A stretch of DNA of 64,000 nucleotides from Cryptomeria japonica (GCF_030272615.1 NC_081408.1:608350173-608414172), one strand, 5' to 3'; positions 12,236-23,978 are shown, counted from the first letter of the stretch. Notes: generated by a model from the letters alone, not told the origin. Numbers and translations: made by a program.

Positions 12236-12361
12236 GGAGCTAGCATTAATCAGTCAAAATAGTTCATGGTTCATGCTTACTTTGGGTGGGAGTATGTTGC
12301 TGGGGTGGGAACGTGAGAATGGGAAGAGGCTATGAAAATGGTTTGAAATGTCTTGGTCTTT

Positions 12362-12594
12362 TTTTCTTTTTTTAAATAATGCCCATTGTCGTCAGAATTT
12401 CAACGAACATGGGCACTTTTTGTAAAAAAGCACAAATGTCATTACCAATTCCTTCTCTGTCAAAAAAATATATTGAATTATCATCGGAATTCTGATGAAT
12501 GAGGGCAATTTTTCAAAAAAAAAATCAAATTTGTTCACATTATACCTTCTCCATCGGAAACCTCTGTCAGAATTTTAGGCAAAATGTATTAGTG
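12362..12594. mobile_element. Possible right end of a CACTA (En/Spm-like) transposon
   Basis: The stretch ends in TAGTG (12590-12594), the terminal motif of CACTA elements. The copia LTR sequence begins exactly after it. Inside are diverged subterminal repeats built on TCAGAATTT or TCGGAATTC, two of them in hairpin form (GCCCAT...ATGGGC and TCATC...GATGA). Such repeats are typical of CACTA ends. The CACTA start, the transposase and the left TSD were not found, so this may be a fragment or a coincidence of sequence. Confidence 0.4.
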
Positions 12595-13333
12595 TGCTAT
12601 AACCAGATCGACAAAGACCTTGTTGTTCTCTAACAATTACAATAGTTAAATACCTTGATTGGGTAAGCTTTAATAGGCTTGGTTCTTTCTAAATCCTCTA
12701 ACCAGGTGATCCATTAGCTTGGATTTGACATACTCTATCGAGGTAACTCCTAGTAGGGTATTGCCTTTAATAGGGTATTGTAGTCAATCCCTTAATCGAG
12801 TGGTCCTTAACTGGATCTATTCCTAAGATGACATTTTTGTAAACCTTCTAACAAGGCTTGGCTCCTAATAGGGCAAACTTCAGAAGAGTTTAGATTACTT
12901 GTGGGTATTCATCCCCACCGTGGTTTTTCTCATTTGGGTTTCCACGCCAAAAATCATTGTGTCAAGTGGTGAATGATTTTGTGGTTATGTTTTGATATGG
13001 TTAATCTATTTAACTAGTAAAGCCATTTAGATGTGTTTAGATGGCTGGAAGTGATTTGAAATATGCTATTACTAATGTTAGTAAAGTGGTTTGGTGTTTT
13101 GGTTAAATGGTATATGAGTTTCAGATCTGTTACATTGTTATATTGGTATTCTAGTTAACCGATAAACTTCACAACGTAGTTGCAGTTTATAGTATAGTGT
13201 TTAAACCAGTTAGTTCAATGATTGATTTATGAGTTGGGTTTGATTTTGGTGGAAGTTTAGTTTGTTTTCTATCTACTGATTCACCCCCCATCTCAGTATT
13301 TGACTAGATCCCTATTGATTCTTCATATCATCA
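12595..13333 (+). repeat. Cop2 5' LTR, right half only
   Basis: About 739 bp, colinear with the last 740 bp or so of the 3' LTR (from 19020), including the GGGTATTCATCCCCACCGTGG block and the terminal CATATCATCA. Homology stops at the TAGTG of the possible CACTA end. Confidence 0.88.
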
Positions 13334-13335
13334 AT

Positions 13336-13347
13336 TGGTATCTGAGC
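13336..13347 (+). other. Cop2 primer-binding site
   Basis: TGGTATCTGAGC, two bases after the LTR. It differs at one base from the usual TGGTATCAGAGC (initiator Met tRNA). Confidence 0.8.
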
Positions 13348-13403
13348 ATTTCAGGTCCTCTTGTGTTTAAGCCTAATAGCTTGAGGTAAAGATCTAGAAG
13401 AAC

Positions 13404-14237
13404 ATGATGAAGAAAGAAGGTCTGAAGTTAAATAGGGAAAACTATAGAATCTAGAGTGATAGGATGAAAATCCATATCAAGAGCTTGGGAAGTCAATATT
13501 GGGAACATGTTGTTACTAAATATAGCTTGCCTAGTGGGATTTTGTCAGATGATAAAAAGGAGCAACAAGAGAATAATCAAGCATTGGAGGCCATTATCAT
13601 TTCCTTGTCCAATTTAGAGTATGTTGATATCCATGGTTTGGAGACTGCTTTTGAAGTGTGGAAGAAACTTGAGGATATCAATAACGGTGATGAGCATGTG
13701 AACATTGCCAAAGAGGAGAGTGTGAGAGGTAAATTTGATGACATGCAGATGGCTAAAGGTGAAAATATTCAATAGTATAGTTAGAGGATCAAGGAGATAG
13801 TCGGTGAGATCAAAAGTGTTGCTAGTATAGTGGAGGATATGATAATGGTAAGCAAGGTGTTAAGAACCCTTCTACCAGTCCACGCTATCCGAGTTGCAGC
13901 CATTCAGGAACTCAAGTCTATTGATAAAACAAAGGTAACTCTTGACTCCATAATTGGTAAAGTAACTGCATTTGAATTAAATGGTTATGATGGAAGTGTT
14001 CAGAAATCAGAATCTGCATTTAGAGCTTCAGTATCTAACCCACCTGTAAGAAAAAGAAGAGAAGCTAGTCATAGTCATGAATCAAGATCCAACTAAGAAG
14101 TTGATGATGAAGACAGTCTGATTGAGCTTGAAGAATTGTTGGCCAAGCAGTTACCTAGAGGTACTGATAAGTACAAAGGTAAATTACCATTGCAATGTCT
14201 TGCATGTAACCGGACTGGACATATTGCAGCTAACTAT
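13404..14237 (+). pseudogene. Cop2 Gag remnant with zinc knuckle
   Basis: The frame starts at the paired ATGs at 13404 (MMKKEGLKLN) and stays in phase through 14237. In-frame stops lie near 13450, at 13773-13775, near 13784 and at 14094. UBN2 motifs: VWKKLEDINNGDEHV, KFDDMQMAKGE, MVSKVLRTLLPVHAIRV. The CCHC knuckle at 14196-14237 reads CLACNRTGHIAANY, with Tyr at the fourth ligand, the same change as in Cop1. Gag would package element RNA in particles. The nearest homologue in the window is Cop1 Gag. Confidence 0.92.
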
Positions 14238-14612
14238 CAAAATGGAGATAATGAGCAGAAACATGAGAAGTATAAGAAGTACAAAGGAAAAGGTAAAAGA
14301 GATTGTCTCATTGCAATGGATGGAGGAGTTATAGATGAGGAATCTGAAGAAGATGCAAAAGAGGACATTGTCTTTGTAACTATTAAAGAGGAGACATCAG
14401 ATCAGAAGGCATATGTCTCTCGCATGGATAGTTCTGATGATTGGGTTATAGACAATGTTTGTTCACACCACATGAAAGGTGACCAGAGTAAGTTTCTTAC
14501 TTTGAAGGAATTTGATGGAGGTGTTGTGAGATTTGGAAATAACTCACCCCACATCATAAAAGGAAAGGGAACCATCTCTCTTAATGGAAAGAGAATTGCA
14601 GATGATGTCTAA
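14238..14612 (+). pseudogene. Cop2 aspartic protease remnant
   Basis: In phase with the Gag knuckle. A Lys-rich and acidic stretch precedes WVIDNVCSHHMKGD. The catalytic Asp-Ser-Gly is changed to Asp-Asn-Val, so the enzyme would be inactive even without the stops. The next block, VVRFGNNSPHIIKGKGTISL, matches the protease C-terminal part of Cop5. The frame closes at TAA near 14611. Confidence 0.88.
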
Positions 14613-14619
14613 TAGGTTG

Positions 14620-15700
14620 AAAGATTGAAACACAATCTCTGGAGTGTTGCTTAACTGAATGAAAGAGGTTGTCCACTAGAATTCAAGAATGGAATGTGCA
14701 AAATCTATGGAAGCAAAAGTGAACTGATTGCAACCGGAAAACAAACAAAAGATAACTTGTTTCACCTAAATTCTAAAGTCAACAATTGTTTAATTGCAAA
14801 AGTAGAAGATAGTTGGCTTTGACATCATATATTTTTTCATGTAAATTTTGATGGCATTATTAAAGTCAGTAGTCCAAATTGGTAAGAGGTTTGCCACAAT
14901 TGGAGAAACCAATGAATGCTCTATGTAAGGAATGTCAGTTAGGGAAGATGACATCCTCAACTTTTAAGAGAAAATATTTCTTAGCAGAACATTTGCTAGA
15001 TTTGGTTCATATAGACTTCTGTGGACCAATAAGGACTCGGAGTATTCAAGGAGATTGGTATTTTATGATCTTCACTGATGATTTCTCAAGAATGATGTGG
15101 GTCACATTCTTGAAGGATAAAACAAAAGCCTTTAGCAAGTTTAAGGCATTCAGAACCTTAGTGGAAAAGGAAAGTGGAAGAAATCTTAAGTGCTTAAGAA
15201 CTGATCAAGGTGGTGAATTTACTTCACAAGAATTCACTAGATATTATGAAGACAATGGAATTAAGAAGAAAAATTAGGCACCTAGGACACCACAACATAA
15301 TGGTATTGCGGAGAGGAACAATTGGTTAGCTGTTGAAGCTGCAAGAACTATGCTAATACAAGGAGGTGTAGCTAAGACTTTCTGGAGAGAAGCTGTCAAC
15401 ACAATTGTCTATACTATGAACTAGATACTAGTTAAAAGAGGTAAGGATAAAAATCCTTATGAATACTAGTATGGTAGATCACCTAATGTCAATTGCTTTA
15501 AGATCTTTGGTAGTAGATGTTTTATCAAGAGAGGTGACTATGCTGGTAAGTTTGATGCTAAGAGTGATGAAGGCATATTTCTTGGTTACTCCACCAAAAG
15601 AAAAGCCTACAAATGTTATAACAATCGGACAAATAAGATCATTGAAAGTGCTAATGTCTAAGTGGATGAGTGTCCCAAAGATACATGAGAAATGAGTGAG
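14620..15700 (+). pseudogene. Cop2 GAG-pre-integrase and integrase remnant
   Basis: The pre-integrase region (14620-14940) has two or more stops and a frameshift before LPQLEKPMNALCKECQLGK. The integrase core at 14960-15400 keeps HIDFCGP (first Asp), DDFSRMMWVTF, LRTDQGGEF (second Asp) and, after an in-frame TAG, QHNGIAERNN (Glu). The full DDE set is therefore visible in pieces. A C-terminal part follows to about 15690 with GRSPNVNCFKIFGSRCF and GYSTKRKAYKC. Confidence 0.9.
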
Positions 15701-17000
15701 GAGAAGAAGGAAGATGAACCTTACACTCTAATTTTGGAACTAGAACCGGTGAAGCCAGAAGTTGGCGAAATGAATACAATAGCACCAGTTCAACCAGAAC
15801 AGGTAGATTCTATAGAAGATGAAGATAGTGAGGAAGAAGAACCTGAAGATCAAGATCATGTTATTCCAAGGCATGTAAGACTCAATCATAATCCTGATCT
15901 GGTTATTAGAGATAAAAATGTTGGTGTGTTAACAAGAAGAAGAATAAGAGAGAATTCTTGTATGATCTCAACTATTGAGCCTAGAACAACAAAGGAAGCT
16001 TTTAGATATGATCACTGGATCAAGGCTATGGAAGAAGAGCTTGACCAGATTGAGAAGAACAATACATGAACCCTAATACCTAGACCGGTGAACAAAAATG
16101 TAATAGGTACTACATGGGTATTCAGAAATAAACTAGATGAAGATGGAGTAGTGGTCAGAAATAAAGCTAGACTAGTATGCAAAGGTTATGCATAGGAAGA
16201 AGGTGAAGACTATGGCGAGGCATTTGCACCAGTTGCTAGATTGGTAGGTTTTAGGACTCTACTTGCATTTGCATCATATAGAGGATTCAAAGAATATCAG
16301 ATGGATGTGAATTCAAAATTTCTAAATGGAATACTGGAAGAGGAAGTCTAAATTGAACAACTAGATGGTTATGCTTTGACTGATGCAAAGGATATGGTGT
16401 GCAAACTACACAAGACACTATACGATTTGAAGCAAGCACCTAGGGCATGGTATGACAGACTACATTCTCACTTGGTGAAGATAGATTTTCAAAGAACCAG
16501 TGAGGACAACAATATATATCTCAATACTGAAGGAGATAAGATACTGGTTAGTGAGGTATTTGTGGATGATATCATTTTTGGAGGCAATGATGACATGTGT
16601 GATGACTTTGCAAATGAGATGAAAAGTGAATTTGGGATGTCTCTGGTAGGAGAGATAAAATTCTTTATAGGTTTGCAAATTCAACATATGAAGAATGGTA
16701 TCTTGATCACGTAGTCCAAATATGTGATAGAATTATTGAAGACATTTGGAATGGGAGACCATAAACTAGTTGGAACACCAATGGTTACAGGTTGTAAACT
16801 ATCTAAGGAGGATGATTCTACATCTGTGGATGAAAAGGAGTACATATCTATGATAGGGAAACTACATTATGTTGTTCACAACAAACCAGATATTACTCAT
16901 GCAATTGGATTAGTTGCCAGATTTCAAAAGAACCCAGAGGAGACACACATGGTAGCAACTAAAAGGATATTCAAATATCTAAAACGTACTATTGATTATG
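15692..17000 (+). pseudogene. Cop2 linker and reverse transcriptase remnant
   Basis: The acidic linker (15692-16069) ends at DHWIKAMEEELDQ. RT follows with WVFRNKLDEDG, an in-frame TAG where Cop1 has Gln (GYA-stop-EEGEDYG), FAPVARL, QMDVNSKFLNG (first catalytic Asp), [12 protein letters not shown] and FVDDIIFGG near 16560 (catalytic Asp pair intact). A stop in LIT-stop-SKYVIELL and a D-stop-ARNVDD change follow. The enzyme type is copia RVT_2. Confidence 0.92.
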
Positions 17001-17512
17001 GATTATGGTATCCATATGCAAGTAACCTTGATTTGAAAGTCTACACCGATGTAGACTAGGCAAGAAATGTTGATGACAGGAAGAGTACAACTAGAGGTGC
17101 ATGCTTTCTTGGAGGAAGGCTTGTATCCTGGAGAAGTAAGAAGCAAAGTTGCATATCACAGTCAACTGATGAAGCTAAATATGTTGCAACATATATGAAT
17201 TGTACCTAGGCAATCTGCATGAAACACATTTTGGAAGGTTTCAAGTTGAAAATCTTAGAACTAGTAAGGATTTTCTGTGATAACACCAATGCAATAAATA
17301 TTTCAAATAACCCTGTGTTGCATGCTAGAACCAAGCATATAGAGCTGAAATATCATTTCTTGAGAGAGAAAGTATAGAGTAAAGATGTATAACTGGAGCA
17401 TGTATCTACTAAGGAACAACTAGCAGATATCTTTACTAAACCTCTGCCTAAGGCTAATTTTGAGTATCTTAGAGGTTAGCTAGGGGTTGTACCCCTATAG
17501 AAGGTCAATTAA
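17001..17512 (+). pseudogene. Cop2 RNase H remnant and Pol end
   Basis: Carries KVYTDVD, then TAG where Trp is expected, DDRKSTTRGACFLGG, SKKQSCISQSTDEAKYV, IFCDNTNAINISNNPVLHAR and ADIFTKPLPKANFEYLRG. The frame ends at TAA 17510-17512. At least five in-frame stops are present. The expected active-site acidic residues are visible apart from the region lost at the stops. Confidence 0.88.
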
Positions 17513-17858
17513 GCTGATGTCAAAGACATCAGTCCCGAAGCTTATTGAAGACCTTGAAACAAGATTGGTGTAGAGTGGAGCCACTCCATAGGGGGAGCAA
17601 CCAATTGCAGATCAATGAAGCTTAGAGTGGTTTACCAGTTGATATTGGTATTAACTTTGGCAATGTTGTCAAAGGGGGAGAATAACTGTATGATTGATAG
17701 GGAGAAGAACTATAGCCAGTTACCAACTGAAAACATGAAGACTCAGTTGAAGGGGAGTACATGAAAAAATGTAAACCAAGATTCCTATACCTATGTATGT
17801 GCATTACTCTCAATCATCACAATCAAAGGGTATTGATATTTGAATTTCTATCAATACC
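17513..17858 (+). other. Cop2 3' untranslated stretch
   Basis: Non-coding stretch between the Pol stop and the PPT. It contains additional purine tracts such as CAAAGGGGGAGAAT near 17669 and AAGGGGAGT near 17750, which resemble the PPT. Confidence 0.6.
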
Positions 17859-17870
17859 AAAGGGGGAGAT
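17859..17870 (+). other. Cop2 polypurine tract
   Basis: AAAGGGGGAGAT directly before the 3' LTR start (TGTTGGCATT). Confidence 0.88.
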
Positions 17871-19756
17871 TGTTGGCATTGCATGAAGCTTGGATTAATG
17901 AACTATAAGTGTTGTCATTGATGTCAATTACAACTGTTAATGGAATTGTTTCACAACTAGTAGTGATGCAGTAATGCAACCGATAGTTGAGTAGAGAAGG
18001 AAACTAGTATTACTATTGAAGCAGAGAGATCTATTAGGGTTTCAAGCAGATTCGAAGCAAATATGAACTAACAATTATATGTAGATTTAAATACAAAAGA
18101 TAAAGAAATAAAATAGGACACAAATAACACAAAGATTTAACGTGGTTCACCCATAATGGGTTACATCTACCATACACAACTGTCCAATCTTTCTTATTAT
18201 CCAGCAAAAATAGTACATCAACCTTACAATGCCTTAAGCATCCTAGCCTCTTATAACATGCATTTTTAGGGAAACAAACAAAGTCGACCTTTTTAGGGTT
18301 TTATTACAATGTCGGTTTTCATCAAAAAAATACCCAAAAAAAAATTTCTCGGGGGCTCCCGCCCTCGAACCCCCACTTTTCTCGGGAGCTGCCACCCCCA
18401 AACCCCTGCCCGGGGCTCGGCCCAGCCCCAGACCCCAGCGAGGATACGTGCTAAGTGTACAGTACTTTGCTGATCAGTCACCACATTTCAACAAGATCAA
18501 CCAGTAACTATAACCTATTGATATGTCAAACCCTAATAGATGGAGCTTGGTGAATTGGTTGTGTTGATCTATGATAAAATGGTGATCAAAGATGATTATG
18601 CCACGTATGCATGATGCACGTGATGAGTTTCAAAGAGGTTTTGGCACATATAGATAATTGTTTTATCTTGGGAATGACCAAGTGTATATCATGAAGTGGA
18701 AACCGCAGGATGAGTTGCAAGATCCAATGTGTGGTGAGCTGGGAGTGATCGAGGTTGTATAGAACTATGTGCAGTTAATTGCTATGTAATCCAATTGTCA
18801 TGCTTGAACTAATATTTTTTTAATCTCTATGAGATGTTAGGTTTTGTGATGTGTTATCAACCTATTATTTTGCTTATAAGGTTGATGAGTTGTTCTGTAA
18901 TAGTGTTGGCAATTTTGGGTAAGTGTGTCAATGTGATTGATTGTCGAACCAGAAGGAGTATCTATAGAATGTGTGAAGGCAGATAGGAGCATAAAAAGGA
19001 TCTGATCAAGAAGAGTAGTGCTATTACCAGATCAACAAAGACCCTATTATTCTCTAACAATATAACAACTAAATCCCTTGATCGGGTAAACTTTAATAGG
19101 TTTGGTGCTTTCTAAATCCTCTAACTAGGTGATCCATTAGATTGAATTTGAAAACCTCTATCGCGATTACTCCTAATAGGTTATTGCCTTTAATAGGGTA
19201 TTGTATTCAATCCCTTAACCAGGTGGTCCTTAACCAACTCTGTTCCTAACAAGACATTTTTGTAAATCTTCTAACAAGGCATGGTTCCTAATAGGGAGAA
19301 CTTTAGAAGAATTCAAAATACTTGTGGGTATTCATCCCCACCGTGGTTTTTCCCATTTAGGTTTCCACATGAAAAATCATTGTGTCAAGTGGTGAATGAT
19401 TTTGTGGTTATGTTCTGATATGGTTAATCTATTTAACTGGTAAAGCCACTTAGATGTGTTTAAATGACCAAAAGTGATCTGAAATGTGCTATTACTAATG
19501 TTAGTAAAGTGGTTTGGTATTTTAGTTAAATGGTATATGAGTTTTAGATTTGTTACACTGTTATATTGGTATTCTAGTTAACTAGTAAACTTGACAGTGT
19601 AGTTGTAGTTTATAGTACAGTGTTTAAACTAGTTAGTTCAATGATTGATTTATGAGTTGGGTTTGAGTTTGGTGAAATTTTAGTTTGTTTTCTATCTACT
19701 GATTCACCCCCCCTCTCAGTAGTTGAGAGGATCCTTATTGATTCATAATATCATCA
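17871..19756 (+). repeat. Cop2 3' LTR, split by a solo LTR
   Basis: Starts TGTTGGCATT and ends ATATCATCA. It is 1,886 bp including the insertion at 18032-18493 and one TSD copy, so about 1.42 kb before it, close to the Cop1 LTR length. Confidence 0.92.
18032..18493 (-). repeat. Solo LTR of the Cop3 family
   Basis: Its sequence matches the Cop3 LTRs at 28823-29289 and 33413-33878. It starts TATTAGGG, where Cop3 has TGTTAGGG, and ends TTCAACA. AGATC lies directly on both sides (18027-18031 and 18494-18498), a 5-bp target-site duplication. It is therefore what remains after LTR-LTR recombination of an element inserted in the Cop2 LTR. A GC-rich hairpin core lies at about 18349-18450. Confidence 0.93.
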
Positions 19757-22238
19757 AAGACAAAGAAAACACATTGGACATTAATTCAAATAAACACATT
19801 CAAGCATATCAAGCTACCCTAAGGAATTGGCTGAGGAGGAAAACCTTTGCTTGGTGACTCAGGATCACACCCAATAGCTAATCAAAATATGGCCGCTGAG
19901 TCTCATGCTATGAATTCCCAATGCCATATTAGCTGACTCCAAATATTAATGGGGGCTTGATATGGAAAGTCTCTTGGGGGCATTACTGTCTCCCTTGCAC
20001 AAAGATTATCCACATTTTGGAGGTGAATCGGGTGGCCTCTAATCCTAGAGTTTTTAATAAGGATTTTCATTCGAAGACTACTCCTTGTAGTCGCGCAAGA
20101 GTGATTGAGACCTATAGCCCTACAAAGTACCAAGAAAGATGTAGTCATGCAATCATTATTGAGACCAAAAGGTCCTACAAAATTTCCAATATGAGAGTGA
20201 ACTCTCAAATAGCTCCATCCTCCAAAACTTTTGTCTCAAGAGGCCTATTTATTATAGCGAGCTAGAATTCCTAGGTCCGATCATACTCACTTGGGTCATT
20301 CCCCTCTCACCGATGCCTTTAAATAAAATCAGGAGGGCAGGCCTGCTAAAGGAAAGCATACAATTAAACTAGAAAAAATTAGAGGGTCTAGATTTCTAAT
20401 TGTCTAGATAGACAAGAGCATACTCTCCTAACTCTATGCTTTTCTCAAACAAAATCAAACACTTTTTAATCCTTTTTACCTCCTAATTAAAACTAAGTAC
20501 CTAGAAAATTAAACAAGCACAAAGTCTGGTTAGATTTCCTTAGGAAACCTATAGAAAATATGATTAGTTGTTTTACTTTAAGCCTTGGACAATCAGGTAA
20601 ATCTGTAAAAACTTCAAAATTTTGATTAGTGAAGGCAAATTTGCAGAAACAACAGTCATGTTGTTCTACAGACACCTGCACTAAAGCACCTATGTAGGCA
20701 TTGAAACACCTACGTACGCGCTAAAGGGAGCCAAAAATTTAAAACAACAAGAACTGTAAAAAAAATTTAAAAATAAAAGAATATACCTATAGTCATGCTA
20801 ATGTAAAGTCAGAGGTGCTAAAATGAGAGCGTATGTGTTGAAATAGGTTAGCCAAAGAAAAACAATAGACAGGAACCCATAGTTTTGAAATTTCAAAAAT
20901 GAGCACCAAACAACTAAAGCGCACACGCTATTCTTTGGGCGCTCATGTTGAACCAGAAATTTAGAATAAAAGGATTGTTAAATTACACTAACTAACTTTT
21001 TTTCCTTTTTCTTGGATTTTTTTCCCTTTTGTGTGTTTATTGCTACTAATTAAGTAATACAATAGAAATTACACCAAAAACATTAAACTGAAAGCAAGTA
21101 TGAAAATGCTTCTATTGGATGCGTTGTTTCAGAGGTGATCACGTTGTTATGGGATCCTACAGAAAAGACAAGTTAAAAATTTTAATTCTGAACCCTCGCA
21201 TTAAAGCGCATGTGCACTCGCTAATACTCCTATCACTCACATTGAACCCATAGCGCTCACTTCGATCTACAGTTTCTCACACTATTCCGATACCTGGGAT
21301 CAAAAGCTCACAAAAAATCCAAAAAAAGGGTTAAATTTTAGGGACATGGGTCCCATCAAGCGTGCCAAAATGAAGTGGGGGAAAATTAGCAAGGCAGGAT
21401 TGAATGATAATAAAGCATTCAAACACATAAAAACACCAAATGACTATTTATACCTTGCAAATATACACCTTCTCTTTCAAACTGAGCCTTTGATTGGATT
21501 GGCTCCCTTGTTGAATGTGGATGGCTCTCCAAGATTGTGCACAAGATGATGAGATGGGATGGATGAGAGATTTTACTAAGTGATGGATTAATGGAAATTT
21601 GAGTAGAGCTTGGGTTATATGGATGATTTATTAGACTCAATTAGGCAACATAAACTTAGATAACTTGGAGATATAAAATAAGGGTATGGAGTCCTCAATT
21701 TATAGGAGAAGGGGAGAAGAAATGGAGGGTTAGGATTGATCCAAGATGGAGGGTCAGGATTGCATGTGAGCCCACACATGGCCCATGAAGAGATGACAAG
21801 ACAAGTGTGTAGACCAAGACATATGCCATAAAGGCCTTTCTTGTCTCGACACTCCTCAAGGTTCATTGGGAAGACTTCCCAATGTTCCTAGGGAAATGAA
21901 AGGAAAAAAATTCCTTGAGGGATGGGGATGAGGAATTAAAAATTACTCAAAAAGGATAATCATAGGGATTGGAGGAATAAAAAGGAATTAAAAAATCCTT
22001 GGAGGAAGAAATGTGTAGAGGAATGTAAGATTTTTGAAAATCTCACATTCACTTGGGAAAGGAGCATTTAAGGAAAGTGGTTGGAAGGATGGGACAAGGA
22101 GTTTACTTTGTGGCTAATCATGAGGATTAGCCACTAGCAACTCATTAGGAGAGGGATCAGAAGACTAATTAGGTGGGATTAGGGCAAGTGGGATTTGTAG
22201 GAGGATTTGACTAGGAGAGAGAATGAGTGGAGGAAATA
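19757..22238. other. Unassigned repeat-like DNA
   Basis: No coding region recognised. The open frames (19903-20265 on both strands, 21346-21866) overlap each other and look accidental. Short words such as GCGCTAAAG and its variants recur between 20680 and 21250. The left two-thirds of the TRG-A 3' LTR would be expected just upstream of 22239 but is absent, so a deletion or replacement border lies near 22238. Confidence 0.4.
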
Positions 22239-22883
22239 TTTTCATGTCATCCATCTCCAACTGCTATGCATCCAATCACCTACCTTTTCTTACTCTAAGT
22301 GTCTTATCCCAGAGAGTCATAATGTATGCCATGTATATTATGGGATAAGAAAGGTATTCCCACTTACCAGTGGGAAGAATAGACAAATGCACTTCAACTG
22401 CCAAACATCAGTGGAGGAGGATCTATGTCACCTACTAGTAATAATGTGACTTCACTGATGAGAGGATACATCTTCAACTTGACATATGTCCTAGTAGCTT
22501 TTCCATATGTCATCTTTGCTCACTAAGGTAGCACACATTTTGTCAATCCTTCACTTATCCTATGATAAGATCCTCATCCAGTGGGATTCCTACTAGTTGA
22601 CACATACTAGCATATCGGTGACCTACAAACTCTTCATTGTTCCATACTGTAGCAAACCTTACTTGTCACAACCTTGTCGGTTCATATCACTCATTGGTCT
22701 CTTCTCTCCCATGCTTGTTCAACATCAATTGTCCACTCTACCGGTTGATAACACTAACAGCTATACCGATGAACAACGAAGACACCCTAATATCGGTTGA
22801 CATCAATGACAACATATCAACTATTCTCTTAGACCAGTTGTCCCACTATACCGGTTGACATCAATGACAACACAATGCCAACA
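22239..22883 (-). repeat. TRG-A 3' LTR, truncated
   Basis: About 645 bp, colinear with 28735-28822 joined to 33879-34451, i.e. with the other LTR after removal of Cop3. It ends AATGCCAACA next to the PPT. The left start is approximate. Confidence 0.88.
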
Positions 22884-22896
22884 ATCTCCCCCTTTG
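22884..22896 (-). other. TRG-A polypurine tract
   Basis: The minus strand reads CAAAGGGGGAGAT before the LTR start TGTTGGCATT, the same tract as in Cop1, Cop2 and Cop5. Confidence 0.85.
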
Positions 22897-23732
22897 GCAC
22901 TGATGTCAACATATGTAGTATCCGGTATACTACAATTTCTTTGTCCTGCTTTGGTAACAATGGCAAAGGGTCTTGACATCCGGTATACTACAAATATTAT
23001 TTGTCCCCCTTTCTATTGGTTGCTTCTTCCCTTTTGACCATAATGCTCTGCAGCCTATCAAACAGTAGCACTTGGGTAAAAGTACAAAGTTGTGTCACAC
23101 TTTTATAAAGCAAATGGTCAATATTGATTCAACTTTTAAAATTAAATCATCAGAAAGTGAAATATATGTTTTGAATTTTGAAATGATGTAAACTAATAAA
23201 ATTTATATTCTTATGTCTATTTTATGTTTGTAATTTTAACCAAAATTTAAAAAGTTATTTGAATGTAGTTTTTTCATAAAGTAAACATCATAACTTGGTT
23301 GCTAAAAAAATGCTGAAATTGAAGTTACATAAGCCACCACACTTTATTTAGTAAAGTTTACCTTTTTTTCTTGAATTTTTCTTTTGCATATTGATAACTT
23401 TAAACTTTAGTGCATAGATATATTTTTTACTATTTTTTATAAATATATATTTTTCAATAAATTTGAAAAGTTGCGCGTGCTGAAATATAACTCTTTCCAA
23501 TTCCCACCACCTTTTTTCTTAATTATTTATGCAAAATAGAAAATAATTATATCATCTTGACATAGATTCTTTTCTCTACTGCATCATTTTTTTTCCATTT
23601 TTTAAAATAATTTTTAGTATTTTTCTTTGACAAGATAATAAACCTTATATTTTATTAATGATGACCTACTTTCAATAAAAATAAAATATAAAATATAAAA
23701 ACTAATTTAAATATTAAAAGATATATATTTTT

Positions 23733-23798
23733 AAAAATCCACTTATATATCTATAAAAGGGATATAAAAAATCCACTTATAGATCTATAAAAGGGTAT
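23733..23798. repeat. Tandem duplication of about 33 bp in T1
   Basis: Two adjacent copies of a unit containing AAATCCACTTATA and ATCTATAAAAGG, with one base differing in the middle (T/G). Confidence 0.75.
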
Positions 23799-23882
23799 TT
23801 TTACATTTTAAAACAAATATTATTTATATGAGTAAGAGTTGTTGAAACATTGATTTTTATTTTTTTTTGTAATTAGACCAAA

Positions 23883-23978
23883 AGTAGTATAAAATATACA
23901 TTTAGTAGACACTTCCAATTTGAAAAGTTAAGTAGTATAAAATATACATTTAGTAGACACTTCCAATTTGAAAAGTTA
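23883..23978. repeat. Perfect 48-bp tandem duplication in T1
   Basis: Two adjacent, identical 48-bp units (23883-23930 and 23931-23978), each from AGTAGTATAAAATATAC to TTTGAAAAGTTA. Confidence 0.95.

Larger units (their letters stand above)
8601..12361. other. AT-rich spacer without recognisable genes
   Basis: Both strands are closed by frequent stops. A block around GGTCAATCCGCACCTCCTAG occurs near 8731 and in a diverged form near 8617. Open frames at 8710-8907, 10530-10739, 11897-12106 and 12072-12335 match nothing I know. The stretch is probably decayed transposon sequence. Local repeats in it are listed separately. Confidence 0.5.
12595..19756 (+). mobile_element. Cop2: Ty1/copia retrotransposon with truncated 5' LTR
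   Basis: Plus-strand element of the same lineage as Cop1. The 5' LTR lacks its left half and is cut at 12595. The 3' LTR is complete except for a solo-LTR insertion. The interior has a PBS, gag, protease, integrase, RT, RNase H and a PPT. Many in-frame stops are present; most are TAG where Cop1 has Gln or Trp codons. The element is dead. Because the left end is missing, the 5-bp duplication cannot be confirmed; the bases after the 3' LTR are AAGAC. Confidence 0.93.

Noticed and set aside
21419-21866. Minus-strand open frames of 73 and 83 codons
   Set aside because: Short, overlapping, with no start context or homology that I can see.
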